A stretch of DNA of 64,000 nt from Nitrincola iocasae. Lineage in GTDB: Bacteria; Pseudomonadota; Gammaproteobacteria; Pseudomonadales; Balneatricaceae. Positions 26,462 to 36,208 of the stretch are shown here, piece by piece. Position 1 is the stretch's first letter. Every line of letters begins with the position of its first letter. The notes under the pieces are model-generated. The model had not been told where the DNA came from. It did not search any database and worked only from the letters and a program-made list of their open reading frames with translations. A program made the translations under genes and the position numbers. Where the stretch lies: assembly GCF_008727795.1 (NCBI RefSeq), contig NZ_CP044222.1:3410001-3474000 (forward strand). Direction: 5' to 3'.

Positions 26462-27382
26462 ATGGTTTCAACCAGCACCGAATTAGTACAAGGATGCGGA
26501 TACACCCGCCATATTCCAGGAGAACTACTGCTAAGCTCCAGTGGTTTGTGTCTGGACGGTTGTTTTATTGGTTGGCATACACAATCTAATCAGCCTATTG
26601 AGAGTGACCGGCCCGCTACCACAGAACATCAGTTTGTATTATATGAATCTGCAGAAGAACAAGGTGAATATCAGTATAATCACGGCTTATGGAGAAAATA
26701 CACCAAGCGAACCAATGATTGGTATATCGCGCCCGCCAATGAAAACAGTATCAACTGGCGCTCAGTTACTACACATGCTACTAATACCCCATCGATTTTT
26801 CGAATCCATATAACGCCAAAAAAATTACACGCTAATGCCCTGGATGTCTTTTCTATTAACACTTCATCCATAGCATTAGATCATAGAATGAATATTCAGG
26901 ATTCATTTATGGCTGGATTAGCCGGTGAACTTAAGAGTGAATTAAAAAATCCCTGTAATTCATCGCACTTGTATATAGAGCAATTAATCGAAACCTTCTC
27001 TGCATACATTCTAAAACGTTATTGTAAATTCAATACTGAAGCTATAAATCGATTGCCGATGTTGAGCTTGAAACGCAAGCACGACCTGATTGACTATATA
27101 CATGATAATATTGGTAACGAACTTGCACTGGCAGAGCTCGCAGACTTGGCCTGCTTGAGCAAGTATCATTTCGCCAGGGCATTCAAGGAGACCTTCCGAA
27201 TCACGCCTCATAGCTATGTATTAAAATGCAGGATAGAACACGCCTCCAGTCTTCTGAAAAACACTGATCTTCCTATCTCCATCATTGCTGAGCAGTGTGG
27301 ATTTAGCAGTGCATCCCGATTTTCAAAGGTGTTTTCTAACCTGCAAGGGATAAGCCCAAATCAATATCGGCTAAAGGATTAA
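26462..27382 (+). CDS. AraC-family transcriptional regulator
   Basis: A 306-aa regulator. The C-terminal ~100 residues hold the two helix-turn-helix motifs: LALAELADLACLSKYHFARA and ISIIAEQCGFSSASRFSKVF, ending in GISPNQYR as expected. The N-terminal ~190 residues are an unrecognised sensing domain. The gene is visibly more A+T-rich than its flanks. It follows the MFS gene, which is its likely target. Its 3' end overlaps the convergent rhodanese gene by 4 bp. Confidence 0.88.
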   Translation: MVSTSTELVQGCGYTRHIPGELLLSSSGLCLDGCFIGWHTQSNQPIESDRPATTEHQFVLYESAEEQGEYQYNHGLWRKYTKRTNDWYIAPANENSINWRSVTTHATNTPSIFRIHITPKKLHANALDVFSINTSSIALDHRMNIQDSFMAGLAGELKSELKNPCNSSHLYIEQLIETFSAYILKRYCKFNTEAINRLPMLSLKRKHDLIDYIHDNIGNELALAELADLACLSKYHFARAFKETFRITPHSYVLKCRIEHASSLLKNTDLPISIIAEQCGFSSASRFSKVFSNLQGISPNQYRLKD

Positions 27383-27921
27383 CGCTGACTACGATAAATT
27401 TTTTCGGCATTCATACGGCTGCCCCAAGGTAGTCCAGAATTCTGCCAGCCATTAACGACACGCATACCCGATTGAGGACCTTCTTTTGCCGAACCGCCCT
27501 GAAAACCATTGATCACAAAGCCTGCATTGCTAAAGCCTTGCTCTTGCAAATAACGGGCACTGGGCTCGCCACGCTCACTGCCTGAACGGCACATAGTGAT
27601 CACCTGCGCCGTTTTATCCAACCCGCGTGCTTCCAGCAGGGCTTCAACTTCAGCGGCAAAGTTTGGGTTCACTGACATGCGAAAGCGGTTGTTCTCCTCA
27701 TCCCAGTCATAACGATCAACCTGCATAAACGGAATATTGGCATCCACGACATCGGTTGAGCCAATAAACATCACCTCTACGGGATCGCGGACATCAATAA
27801 ACAGCATCTGATCGCCTTGCTCCTGCTTCAGGGCATAGGTTTCTTCCGGGGTTAATCCCATCGCCCAGACCGGCGAAGCCAGCAGGCAAGAGAGAACAGC
27901 AGCCAAAATCAATTTACGCAC
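27379..27921 (-). CDS. Secreted rhodanese-like protein
   Basis: A 180-aa periplasmic protein. Residues 1-20 form a signal peptide (cut after VWA). One rhodanese domain follows, with MLFIDVRDPVEVMF near 39-52 and the active-site loop CRSGSER starting at Cys111, so sulfurtransferase chemistry is possible. The C-terminal NGFQGGSAKEGPQSGMR region is common in exported single-domain rhodaneses. Physiological acceptor unknown. Confidence 0.87.
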   Translation of the reverse strand: MRKLILAAVLSCLLASPVWAMGLTPEETYALKQEQGDQMLFIDVRDPVEVMFIGSTDVVDANIPFMQVDRYDWDEENNRFRMSVNPNFAAEVEALLEARGLDKTAQVITMCRSGSERGEPSARYLQEQGFSNAGFVINGFQGGSAKEGPQSGMRVVNGWQNSGLPWGSRMNAEKIYRSQR

Positions 27922-28023
27922 AATACATTCCTCATCTTTAAATTAGATTAAGTTAATATTATGGCAGTTATCACTCGACCGCAATCTATCCTTGGTCGTA
28001 CAGTGGCAACGTCTGGATTTAAA

Positions 28024-28860
28024 TCAGGCTTGCTGACTTAAAAGCGCCGAATAGCCTGCGCGATAATCCGGATAGTGCCAGACAAAACCACTGGCTTTAA
28101 GGCGTTGATGACAGATCCGCTTGCTATCGCGGTGAATCGGGACAGTCGACCTTGCCTCCACGCCCAGTTGCTGCTGCAACCAACTGAGCACTTCATGCAA
28201 GCTGGCGGGACAGGTATCGGTTAGATTATAGGCTGAGGCAAGCGCCTTGCCTTGCTGGCGACAATTGATCAGATGCATGACCGCACGCGCGGCATCATCT
28301 ATATGGATACGATTGGTGTAGATCGGTGGCTCTGACGGGGGCAGTACACCCTGGCGGGCCTGTTGCTGCAGGTAGTAACGTCCAGGGCCATAGAGGCCGG
28401 AGGGCCGCAGCAGTGTTACAGGCTGGGGTTGTGCCAACCAGTAGTCTTCGGTTTCCAGCAACACCCGCGCCGTGTCACGCGAGGGACAGCGCTCAGCCTG
28501 TTCATCCACCCACTCCCCCCCTGACTGGCCGTAAACACCGGTTGAGGAAATCAACCAGACATGCGCTGCAGGCGCTTGATCTCTGAGTGCCTTAGCCGCC
28601 TGCTGCGCCACCTCGAGATAGGCTTGCTGATAGGCTGCCACACCCGAACCAGAGGGTGACAGACAAAGCACCACATCATCCGGTGCACAGGGCAGATCCG
28701 GCCAGGGACTCGCCGCATCATGCTGGATCAACGTCACACCTGGCGGCGTATCAGTGCCGCGACGCATGCCTTGCACCTCTAGCCCCTGCTGAACAGCCAA
28801 GTAAGCAATACGCCCACCCAGGTCACCCAAGCCCACTAGCAATAGTGTTTTCTGCTGCAT
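28024..28860 (-). CDS. SDR-family NAD(P)-dependent epimerase/reductase (YeeZ-like)
   Basis: An extended/atypical SDR of 278 aa. The Rossmann start LLLVGLGDLGGRIA carries the GxGxxG-type nucleotide motif. ISSTGVYGQSGGEWVDE contains Ser-Thr and a Tyr in VYG, and LRPSGLYGPGRYY and the YNLTD segment match YeeZ-like proteins. I chose the ATG at 28860 (AGAGGT site just upstream) over 28878. Substrate unknown. Confidence 0.82.
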   Translation of the reverse strand: MQQKTLLLVGLGDLGGRIAYLAVQQGLEVQGMRRGTDTPPGVTLIQHDAASPWPDLPCAPDDVVLCLSPSGSGVAAYQQAYLEVAQQAAKALRDQAPAAHVWLISSTGVYGQSGGEWVDEQAERCPSRDTARVLLETEDYWLAQPQPVTLLRPSGLYGPGRYYLQQQARQGVLPPSEPPIYTNRIHIDDAARAVMHLINCRQQGKALASAYNLTDTCPASLHEVLSWLQQQLGVEARSTVPIHRDSKRICHQRLKASGFVWHYPDYRAGYSALLSQQA

Positions 28861-28976
28861 TCTGACCTCTTGCGCCATGCTAAAATGAAGCCATACCCGA
28901 TTTATTCACAAGCATGATATTATTAAAGCGGTTAAATTCAGAGCGTTGGCTTCAAACTACCTACAGGAAAACAGTC

Positions 28977-29120
28977 ATGATCCAAAAAACCTCCCTGATG
29001 CTGCTGACATTAATACTGCTGCTTGGCAGCCTGACCCTAAGCGGCTGCAATACCGTTGAAGGGCTGGGCAAAGACATCCAACGCGGTGGTGAAAAAATTG
29101 AACGTGCTGGAAGCAGCTGA
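28977..29120 (+). CDS. Entericidin A/B family small lipoprotein
   Basis: A 47-aa lipoprotein, too short for routine gene calling. AGGAAA precedes the ATG at 28977. The signal peptide ends in the lipobox LSGC at residues 22-25, followed by the family pattern NTVEGLGKDIQRGGEKIE. In E. coli, EcnB is a small bacteriolytic lipoprotein and EcnA its antidote; many bacteria carry a lone copy whose role is unclear, as here. Confidence 0.9.
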   Translation: MIQKTSLMLLTLILLLGSLTLSGCNTVEGLGKDIQRGGEKIERAGSS

Positions 29121-29123
29121 GAG

Positions 29124-29591
29124 TCAAGGCGTCAACCGCAGTTGTCCACTCTCCTCAATGTTGATCATCGGCAGCAGGCGTCCGGCATCCAGCCGGGCGC
29201 TGAAACCATACTCCAAAGAACTACGTTGATTGTTACTGAACAGGTCACCTAACAGTCGAGCACTACCAAACAGATCGGGACTGGCTTGTATGACGAAATC
29301 GGCCTGCCCATAGGCCGGTACTGTCGGAATATCCGGCGTTGCGCCACTGAGAATCTGGTAGCCCTCTATCTCAACTGCATAGGTCATGCCGCGAAAGGGT
29401 AACGCGGAACGATTGGGATTAATGATCTGTATACCTATATCAAAGCGTGGCGCCATGCCAACCCTATTGGGCGCAAGTGTGAAGGAGGTGATATTAACCT
29501 GTGGTTTTTCATAACTACCGGACAGTGCCGCACAGGCACTCAGCCCGAGCAGCACAGTCAATAAACCCATTAGCCGAAGTACTCTTCTCAC
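29124..29591 (-). CDS. LEA type 2 (WHy-domain) lipoprotein
   Basis: A 155-aa lipoprotein with lipobox LSAC at about residues 17-20. The mature part is a single Lea14/WHy-like immunoglobulin-fold domain: PQVNITSFTLAP opens it, FDIGIQIINPN is the conserved strand, and YAVEIEGYQILSG follows. WHy domains are associated with desiccation or stress tolerance in plants and bacteria; no direct role is visible here. It is convergent with the entericidin gene, separated by 3 bp. Confidence 0.85.
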   Translation of the reverse strand: MRRVLRLMGLLTVLLGLSACAALSGSYEKPQVNITSFTLAPNRVGMAPRFDIGIQIINPNRSALPFRGMTYAVEIEGYQILSGATPDIPTVPAYGQADFVIQASPDLFGSARLLGDLFSNNQRSSLEYGFSARLDAGRLLPMINIEESGQLRLTP

Positions 29592-29672
29592 CCTGTATTC
29601 CTTTATTTACAGACAGACCAGTGTCTATAAGAACATCTAGCGGATGAGCCTTAGCTGAACAGTTTCCTGAGG

Positions 29673-31571
29673 CTAAACTACCACCTCAGCCAAATTCCCC
29701 TTACTCTCCAACCAAATCTTGCGATCACCGGAGCGTTTTTTCGCCAGCAGCATGTCCATCAACTCCAGGGTGCCGTCGGCGGCTTCCAGCGTCAGTTGCA
29801 CCAGTCGACGGGTATCCGGTGACATAGTGGTTTCACGCAGTTGCAGTGGGTTCATCTCACCTAGCCCTTTGAAACGCTGCACGCCGATTTTGGCATTACG
29901 ACGCTCGGCCCGAATCCGGTCGATGATCGCATCACGCTCTTCTTCATCCAGGGCGTAGAACACCTCTTTGGCTACATCGATGCGATAGAGGGGCGGCATG
30001 GCTACATAAACATGGCCTGCCTCAACCAATGGACGGAAATGCTGTACAAACAGCGCGCACAGCAGTGTAGCGATATGCAGACCGTCGGAGTCGGCATCGG
30101 CAAGGATGCAGATTTTGTTATAGCGCAGTCCATCCAGCTTGTCTGAACCAGGGTCCACGCCGATGGCGACTGAGATATCATGAATTTCCTGCGAGGCGAG
30201 TACTTCAGAGGAATCCACTTCCCAGGTATTAAGGATCTTGCCACGCAACGGCATGATTGCCTGAAACTCGCGGTTGCGTGCCTGCTTGGCAGAGCCGCCA
30301 GCGGAGTCCCCTTCGACCAGAAACAGCTCGGAACGATCGGTATCGGCACCGGAACAGTCGGCCAGTTTGCCTGGCAGCGCTGGCCCTTGGGTGATTTTTT
30401 TACGCACTACCTTTTTATTGCTACGCATGCGCTTCTGGGCGTTATTGATTACCAGCTCAGCAATCTTCTCGCCCTCTTCCACATGCTTGTTCAACCAGAG
30501 CGAGAAGGCATCTTTCACGGCTCCGGAGATAAAAGCGGCTATCCCGCGTGAGGATAGTCGCTCTTTGGTTTGTCCGGAAAACTGCGCATCACGCATTTTT
30601 GCTGACAGAATGTAGCAGCACTTGTCCCAGATATCGTCGGGGGCCAGTTTAACACCACGTGGCAACAGGTTACGGATCTCACAGAACTCGCGCATCGCTT
30701 CCAGCAGACCGGTACGCAGACCATTGACGTGGGTGCCGCCCTGAGCTGTTGGAATCAGGTTAACATAGCTTTCAGCGGTGATTTCTCCACCATCCACCAG
30801 CCATTGTAACGCCCAGTCTACGGCGTCTTCTTCACCGGTCAGACTACCGGTAAACGGTTCTTCCGGCAGGGTTTCCCATACCTGGGTGGTACCTTTAAGA
30901 TAGGATTCCAGACCGGCTTCATAGAGCCAGACTTCCTGCTCTTTCTTGCCGCTGCTCATATCGGTAAAGCTGACTTTCAGACCCGGGCAGAGCACGGCTT
31001 TGGCACGCAGGTTATGTTTAAGCCGGGTTAAACTGAATTTTGGGCTGTCGAAGTATTTCGGATCCGGGGTGAAGCGAACGGTTGTCCCGGTATTGCGCTT
31101 GCCACAGCTACCAATCACCTCCAGCTCAGAGACTTTATCACCATCGGCAAAGCCGATCCGGTGCACCTGGCCGTCACGTCGTATTTCCACATGCAGCAGT
31201 TTAGACAGGGCATTAACCACCGACACGCCCACGCCGTGCAAACCACCGGAAAAGCTGTAGTTATCATGATTAAACTTACCCCCGGCATGCAGCCGGGTCA
31301 GAATCAACTCTACTCCACTGACGCCCTCTTCCGGATGGATATCCACTGGCATGCCGCGGCCATCATCTGTAACTGACAGTGAACCATCTTCGTGCAGGAC
31401 AACATCAATTTCTTTGGCATGGCCAGCCAACGCCTCATCCACAGAGTTATCGATAACTTCCTGAGCCAGATGGTTGGGTCGATCGGTTTCGGTGTACATC
31501 CCCGGTCGACGTTTGACCGGATCAAGACCACTGAGAACTTCAATCGCATCGGCATTATATTGTTTGGTCAT
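29673..31571 (-). CDS. parE: DNA topoisomerase IV subunit B
   Basis: The ATPase subunit of topoisomerase IV, partner of ParC. The 632-aa protein has the GHKL ATP site (EVIDNSVDEAL, DDGRGMPV, GLHGVGVSVVNA) and the TOPRIM domain (LVEGDSAGGSAKQARNR, DADSDGLHIATLL). The quinolone region looks unaltered. It is the last gene of an overlapping operon beginning with the GGDEF/EAL gene, with yqiA 12 bp upstream. Confidence 0.98.
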   Translation of the reverse strand: MTKQYNADAIEVLSGLDPVKRRPGMYTETDRPNHLAQEVIDNSVDEALAGHAKEIDVVLHEDGSLSVTDDGRGMPVDIHPEEGVSGVELILTRLHAGGKFNHDNYSFSGGLHGVGVSVVNALSKLLHVEIRRDGQVHRIGFADGDKVSELEVIGSCGKRNTGTTVRFTPDPKYFDSPKFSLTRLKHNLRAKAVLCPGLKVSFTDMSSGKKEQEVWLYEAGLESYLKGTTQVWETLPEEPFTGSLTGEEDAVDWALQWLVDGGEITAESYVNLIPTAQGGTHVNGLRTGLLEAMREFCEIRNLLPRGVKLAPDDIWDKCCYILSAKMRDAQFSGQTKERLSSRGIAAFISGAVKDAFSLWLNKHVEEGEKIAELVINNAQKRMRSNKKVVRKKITQGPALPGKLADCSGADTDRSELFLVEGDSAGGSAKQARNREFQAIMPLRGKILNTWEVDSSEVLASQEIHDISVAIGVDPGSDKLDGLRYNKICILADADSDGLHIATLLCALFVQHFRPLVEAGHVYVAMPPLYRIDVAKEVFYALDEEERDAIIDRIRAERRNAKIGVQRFKGLGEMNPLQLRETTMSPDTRRLVQLTLEAADGTLELMDMLLAKKRSGDRKIWLESKGNLAEVVV

Positions 31572-31583
31572 GCGTTTTCCTGT

Positions 31584-32243
31584 TTAACCTTCGACTACAT
31601 CAGGTAAAGAGATAAGGGGCGGTAACTCGACACGGCCCTGGGCAAAAGCCACTACGGCCGGAATGAGTCTATCAAACGCCTCAAAACCGTGGCTGCCCCC
31701 TGGTTGCACATAGTGCACCGCGTGTTGGTATTTTTCCACAGCTTCACGGTAATCCAGTGTTTCATCTGCCGTTTGCACCAGCAACAGATAGCGTGAAGAA
31801 TGATTCAGTTGCTCAACGCGCAATGCTTGCAACTGTTTCAGATGCTCACGGGTCAGATGATAGCGCTCATGGGTATAAATATTTTCGTTCTCGCCCAGCC
31901 AATCTGCCAGCAGACGATCCGGATTCACCGCCGGATTCACCAACACACTGCGTAGTCTCGGCTGCTGCTCAGTCAACCAAGTGCTGTAAAAGCCTCCCAG
32001 GGAACTGCCAATCAGAGTAATGTCACGATCCCACGCCGCTTCTATCAACAAACCTAACTGACGAACGGCTTCAGCGGGCCAGTGCGATAGACTAGGCACC
32101 AACAGGTCGGCAGGTCCGTCCGGTGCTGACAGATGCTGTTGCAATAGTTGTGCTTTCCAGGACTCAGGCGAGCTGTTAAAGCCGTGTACATAGATCAACA
32201 GAGGTTTATGCGTAGCATTTGACATCAGTGATGCGGGACTCAT
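31584..32243 (-). CDS. yqiA: YqiA-type esterase (alpha/beta hydrolase)
   Basis: A 219-aa alpha/beta hydrolase. It shows YVHGFNSSPESWKAQ near residues 18-32, the nucleophile elbow GSSLGG (GxSxG), and a catalytic His in PGGSHGFEAFD near the end. E. coli YqiA is an esterase encoded next to parE, as here. The start overlaps the stop of the DUF1249 gene by 4 bp; a second ATG 18 bp downstream is also possible. Confidence 0.9.
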   Translation of the reverse strand: MSPASLMSNATHKPLLIYVHGFNSSPESWKAQLLQQHLSAPDGPADLLVPSLSHWPAEAVRQLGLLIEAAWDRDITLIGSSLGGFYSTWLTEQQPRLRSVLVNPAVNPDRLLADWLGENENIYTHERYHLTREHLKQLQALRVEQLNHSSRYLLLVQTADETLDYREAVEKYQHAVHYVQPGGSHGFEAFDRLIPAVVAFAQGRVELPPLISLPDVVEG

Positions 32244-32680
32244 GAAAGCAGTACCTGCTCCTGTTCTTTACCATAACGCAGGCACTGATTGAGCCACTCA
32301 CTCAGGTAAAGATTTAACTGATGCTTTTCATCCGGCTGGTGCATATCCGGATTGGGATAACCATACACACCACTGAGTTGACGGCGTCGACGGGCACAGA
32401 TCACTTCGGCCATACCGGCATCATGATAAAGACGGATCACCAGTTCCGGTGCTTCAAGCCAGCGTGATCCGCCTGGCTGTGACTGGCGCATAATCACCGT
32501 GCTGGTATAACGAAACACTTCATCGACCTGCAGAGTCACGTGCACCTGCTGTGCATTGTGACACAGGTCGAATTCTCGGCACATCACCTGCTGCTGCGGA
32601 AGCAGTTTGAGCAGGCGGGCATAGTTTCCCTGACAGATCGCCATCTGACGGGTCAGGTCGGGTACATATTTACGCTTCAT
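32240..32680 (-). CDS. yqiB: DUF1249 protein (YqiB)
   Basis: A 146-aa protein of the DUF1249/YqiB family, encoded between nudF and yqiA as in E. coli, except that the cAMP phosphodiesterase gene cpdA, normally between yqiB and yqiA, is absent. Features include YVPDLTRQMAICQGNYARL at the N-terminus and a YGYPNPDMHQPDEKHQLN stretch near 105-122. No signal peptide or membrane helix. Function unknown. It overlaps nudF by 11 bp. Confidence 0.88.
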   Translation of the reverse strand: MKRKYVPDLTRQMAICQGNYARLLKLLPQQQVMCREFDLCHNAQQVHVTLQVDEVFRYTSTVIMRQSQPGGSRWLEAPELVIRLYHDAGMAEVICARRRRQLSGVYGYPNPDMHQPDEKHQLNLYLSEWLNQCLRYGKEQEQVLLS

Positions 32681-33314
32681 TATCTCTCTGCATTAACTCG
32701 ATACCGCGTTCACGGATACTCGGGTAGTTAAGCTTCAGCCACTGGACCGCGATGATGATCGCACCATTGTTCAACTGTCCAGCATCAAGCAGTTCAAATA
32801 CGGCGGTAACAGGTAATCGAAGCACACGAATATCTTCACCTTCATCAGCCAGACCATGCAAACCTTCAGCCGCATTGGCATGAACAAAACCATACAGCAG
32901 ATGAATCCATTCATCCATACCACCAGGACTGGGAAGATAGCCCATGATAGGGGTCAGGTGCTGTACGGCCAGTCCGGCTTCTTCCTGAGTTTCACGCTCA
33001 GCGACCGCCTTGGCTGTCTCATCAGTTTCAATCATGCCAGCGACCAGTTCCAGCAACCAGGGACCACCTGGAGCAGCTAAGGCGCCGGGACGAAACTGCT
33101 CTATCAATACCAGTTCTTCACGCAGGGGGTCCAGCAACAGCACAGCAACAGCATTGCCGCGGCGAAAGATTTCCCGCGTCACGCTTTCCTGGCCGCCATC
33201 AAAACGCGCATGCATGAGTTGCAACTGATGCATTTTGAAAAAACCGTTATAAACACAACGATCTTCATTAACGCTTACATCCTGCCGCGTAAACGCTGGC
33301 TGCCAATGCTTCAT
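32670..33314 (-). CDS. nudF: ADP-ribose pyrophosphatase NudF
   Basis: A 214-aa Nudix hydrolase that splits ADP-ribose into AMP and ribose-5-phosphate. The Nudix box spans about residues 92-114 with GMIETDE followed by AERETQEEAGL, matching GX5EX7REUXEEXGU. The upstream sequence FRRGNAVAVLLLDP and GYLPSPGGMDE are NudF-like. The ATG at 33314 overlaps the stop of the GGDEF/EAL gene by 4 bp. Confidence 0.94.
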   Translation of the reverse strand: MKHWQPAFTRQDVSVNEDRCVYNGFFKMHQLQLMHARFDGGQESVTREIFRRGNAVAVLLLDPLREELVLIEQFRPGALAAPGGPWLLELVAGMIETDETAKAVAERETQEEAGLAVQHLTPIMGYLPSPGGMDEWIHLLYGFVHANAAEGLHGLADEGEDIRVLRLPVTAVFELLDAGQLNNGAIIIAVQWLKLNYPSIRERGIELMQRDNEA

Positions 33315-36208
33315 ATTCCCTCCTGCTGTTCAAGTGCATTAAGCAGAAAATCTTCGGCAGATACCGGACGACCGAACCAGTAACCCTGAAAACCGGTACA
33401 GTTCACATCGAGTAAAAAGTCTCGCTGCGCCTGGGTTTCCACCCCTTCTGCCACTACCCAGAGTTTTAACTCACTGGCCAGACTAATAATAATACGTGTA
33501 ATTGCCGCATCGTTGGCATCAGAGGGCAAGCCATCAATAAAGCAACGATCGATTTTCAACTGATCCAGAGGCAACTGTTTGATATAGGCCAGAGACGAAT
33601 AACCCGTACCAAAATCATCCAAGGCGAAACCTATGCCTTGCTGTTTCAGAAAGCGCATACGCTCAATAGCAAAGTCTATATCATCAATCAACAGGCTTTC
33701 TGTCAATTCCAGTTTAAGCCGTTGTGGATTAATTGCATACTGCGCCACCAACGCCAATAACTGATCGACAAAATCAGCCTGTTTAAACTGATGTGTGCTG
33801 ATATTAACTGACAGCGTCAGGTCTCGGGTCTGTTCTCGTTCAGCCCAGTCAGACAACTGCCGACAGGCGGCTTCCAGTACCCAGTGACCCAGCGGCAAAA
33901 TCAGCCCGGAAGCTTCAGCTACAGAGATAAACTCAACTGGCCCTACTAACCCACGTTGCGGATGCTCCCAGCGAACCAGAGCTTCAGCACCAGTCAATTC
34001 GCCAACCGCATTGACCTGTGGCTGGTAGTAGAGCACTAGCTGCTCCTGCTCAATAGCCACACGTAATTCAGATTCCATCTGAGCCCTTGAGGAAATAGCC
34101 TCTTGCATGGCCGGATCATAGAAATACAGACGATTACGTCCCGCCTCCTTGGCTTTATACATCGCCAGATCGGCCTGCTTAAGCAAGTCATCAGCTGCCA
34201 CACTGCCATTAATCAGGGTGATGCCGATACTCGGGGTACTGTAATGATACTGTCCCTCAAAGCGGTACTCCTGGCGCAGCGTATCGAGTATTTTATCGGC
34301 CACTTTACGCGCAATGGCGCCCGCTTCAGACTCATCAGTGCTTAGACTACCTAGCATCACCACAAACTCATCGCCACCGAAACGGGCAACGGTATCTTCT
34401 TCACGAACGCAGAAACTCACGCGGTGAGCAACCTGTTGTAACAACTGGTCACCGGTATCATGACCAAGCGTATCATTCAGCGTTTTAAAGTTATCCAAAT
34501 CGATAAACAACAAAGCTCCATAATCCCGATTGCGCTCATTTCTCCGCTGCTGCAGTTCCAGCCGGTCAATCAATAAGCGTCGGTTAGCCAAACCAGTCAG
34601 GGCATCATAAAAGGCCAGATGGCGGATTTTATCCTCCATGGCTTTGCGTTCGGTAATATCGGTAGAAATACCACAAAGGCCATAGACCTTACCGGCATCA
34701 CTTCGCAGTGGTAATTTAACCGTCATAAAAACATGGTTGTTACCATTGCCCCGCAGGGTGCGCACCTCTTCTGTAGCCACTCGCTGGGCATGCTGAATGA
34801 CTCTGATATCATCTTCAGCCGTCTGTGCAGCAGATTCTGTATCAAAAAAAGTCGCATCTTGCTGACCCAGTATCTGCTCAATCGGCAAGCCCAGTAGTTT
34901 CTCCATGTTTCGATTTACATAGGAGTAACGATAGCCGGTATCCTTAATAAAAATATATGCCTCCACACTGTTTAATATGGTCGACAGATTGTTCTCACTG
35001 CGGCTCAGTTCAGTGGCTTTATCTTTAAGCGCTTTACGCTGAGCATCCAGTTCGGCATGGTAAGCTTTGAACAAACCCGACGACCAGCGGGAAAAAAACA
35101 GTGATCCCAGCAAAGCCACAATTAGTGAAAAAGTAATTGCTATGAGGTAAGTTTTCCATGAGTGAGTTGCCAAGGATTCAAAGGCCTGCACTTCATTCTG
35201 CAGCATACCCTTGACTTCATCTTCAAAAATGGTCGATATAAGTATCCAGCCCCAGTGTCCGGCCGGTTCCACCAGTGCTACTTTCCAGGCTGGATTACCG
35301 GTATTTGGGTCAGACCAGAGATAGCGCATGAACCCACCACCCTGTCCAGCTATTTCAAGCATCTGACTGATGGCCTGCTGTTCCAAATCACTATGCTGCA
35401 CCGAGGTCTGTTGCTCAAGATGTGCACTGTCAATCGACAGCAATACTTGCCCTGATGTATTGATAATGGCCGTATAGCCTGTCTCACCAATACGCCGGTT
35501 ACGTATCTGTTTGATCATCATCTGCTGCTGTAGAAGATCCCATTCATAGGTGTAATCACCGGCACCGATCAACCAGTCATAAGGCTCGAAGTGACGCACA
35601 TAAGCCAACTTATCCGCCATGGCATCCGGATTATCCGGCCGATACCAGCGATAGGCGGAAAAGCCCTCGCCTACTGGCTGGCGTGCCGCATCAATCAACC
35701 CCTGCATAATAAAACGACCGGTATCATCCTGATTATCCGGCAGCAACTGTCCTTCGAAGTGGGGAGCTGTAGGCAAGAGCACAAACCGGCCAGTCATTTC
35801 ATCAATAAAATAATAACCGCGCCCATTAAAGAAGCGTATGGGCCGAAGTGCTTCCACTATCAGTTGCTGCAACTCAGCCTCAGACTGCTTACCTTGTTGT
35901 TGTCTGTACAGCGCATCCGCCATATTCCAGGCCATATCCACCTGCTCCACCAGACGCTGGCGCAACAGGTTTTCTGTCTGAGACTGAGTAAAAGCAATGG
36001 AGGATTTAACCGCTTGCATCTCTCGCCGCAAACGCTCCTGCAACTGCAGTAACGAAGATGCCTCTAGGCGATGAATGGAAGCATTATGTTCAACAATTTT
36101 CTGCCAGGTAAAGAAGCCCGACAGGATAAGTGTCAGCAGCGTCACAATCAACAGCGTGCCTATCAGATGCAGGCGCGGTAGGGTACGGGATTTTTTTGAC
36201 AGCTGCAT
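33311..36208 (-). CDS. Membrane Cache-PAS-GGDEF-EAL cyclic-di-GMP enzyme
   Basis: A 965-aa inner-membrane signalling protein. Order: a membrane segment at about 15-34; a periplasmic Cache-type sensor to about 350 (FNGRGYYFIDEMTGRFVLLPT is typical); a second membrane segment near 353-372; a short coiled coil; a PAS domain near 410-525; GGDEF with intact RFGGDEFVVML; and EAL with intact EALVRWEHP, LTESLL, DDFGTGYSSL and KIDRCFI. Both catalytic motifs are present, so either synthesis or breakdown of c-di-GMP is possible. It heads an overlapping operon ending in parE. Confidence 0.93.
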   Translation of the reverse strand: MQLSKKSRTLPRLHLIGTLLIVTLLTLILSGFFTWQKIVEHNASIHRLEASSLLQLQERLRREMQAVKSSIAFTQSQTENLLRQRLVEQVDMAWNMADALYRQQQGKQSEAELQQLIVEALRPIRFFNGRGYYFIDEMTGRFVLLPTAPHFEGQLLPDNQDDTGRFIMQGLIDAARQPVGEGFSAYRWYRPDNPDAMADKLAYVRHFEPYDWLIGAGDYTYEWDLLQQQMMIKQIRNRRIGETGYTAIINTSGQVLLSIDSAHLEQQTSVQHSDLEQQAISQMLEIAGQGGGFMRYLWSDPNTGNPAWKVALVEPAGHWGWILISTIFEDEVKGMLQNEVQAFESLATHSWKTYLIAITFSLIVALLGSLFFSRWSSGLFKAYHAELDAQRKALKDKATELSRSENNLSTILNSVEAYIFIKDTGYRYSYVNRNMEKLLGLPIEQILGQQDATFFDTESAAQTAEDDIRVIQHAQRVATEEVRTLRGNGNNHVFMTVKLPLRSDAGKVYGLCGISTDITERKAMEDKIRHLAFYDALTGLANRRLLIDRLELQQRRNERNRDYGALLFIDLDNFKTLNDTLGHDTGDQLLQQVAHRVSFCVREEDTVARFGGDEFVVMLGSLSTDESEAGAIARKVADKILDTLRQEYRFEGQYHYSTPSIGITLINGSVAADDLLKQADLAMYKAKEAGRNRLYFYDPAMQEAISSRAQMESELRVAIEQEQLVLYYQPQVNAVGELTGAEALVRWEHPQRGLVGPVEFISVAEASGLILPLGHWVLEAACRQLSDWAEREQTRDLTLSVNISTHQFKQADFVDQLLALVAQYAINPQRLKLELTESLLIDDIDFAIERMRFLKQQGIGFALDDFGTGYSSLAYIKQLPLDQLKIDRCFIDGLPSDANDAAITRIIISLASELKLWVVAEGVETQAQRDFLLDVNCTGFQGYWFGRPVSAEDFLLNALEQQEGI

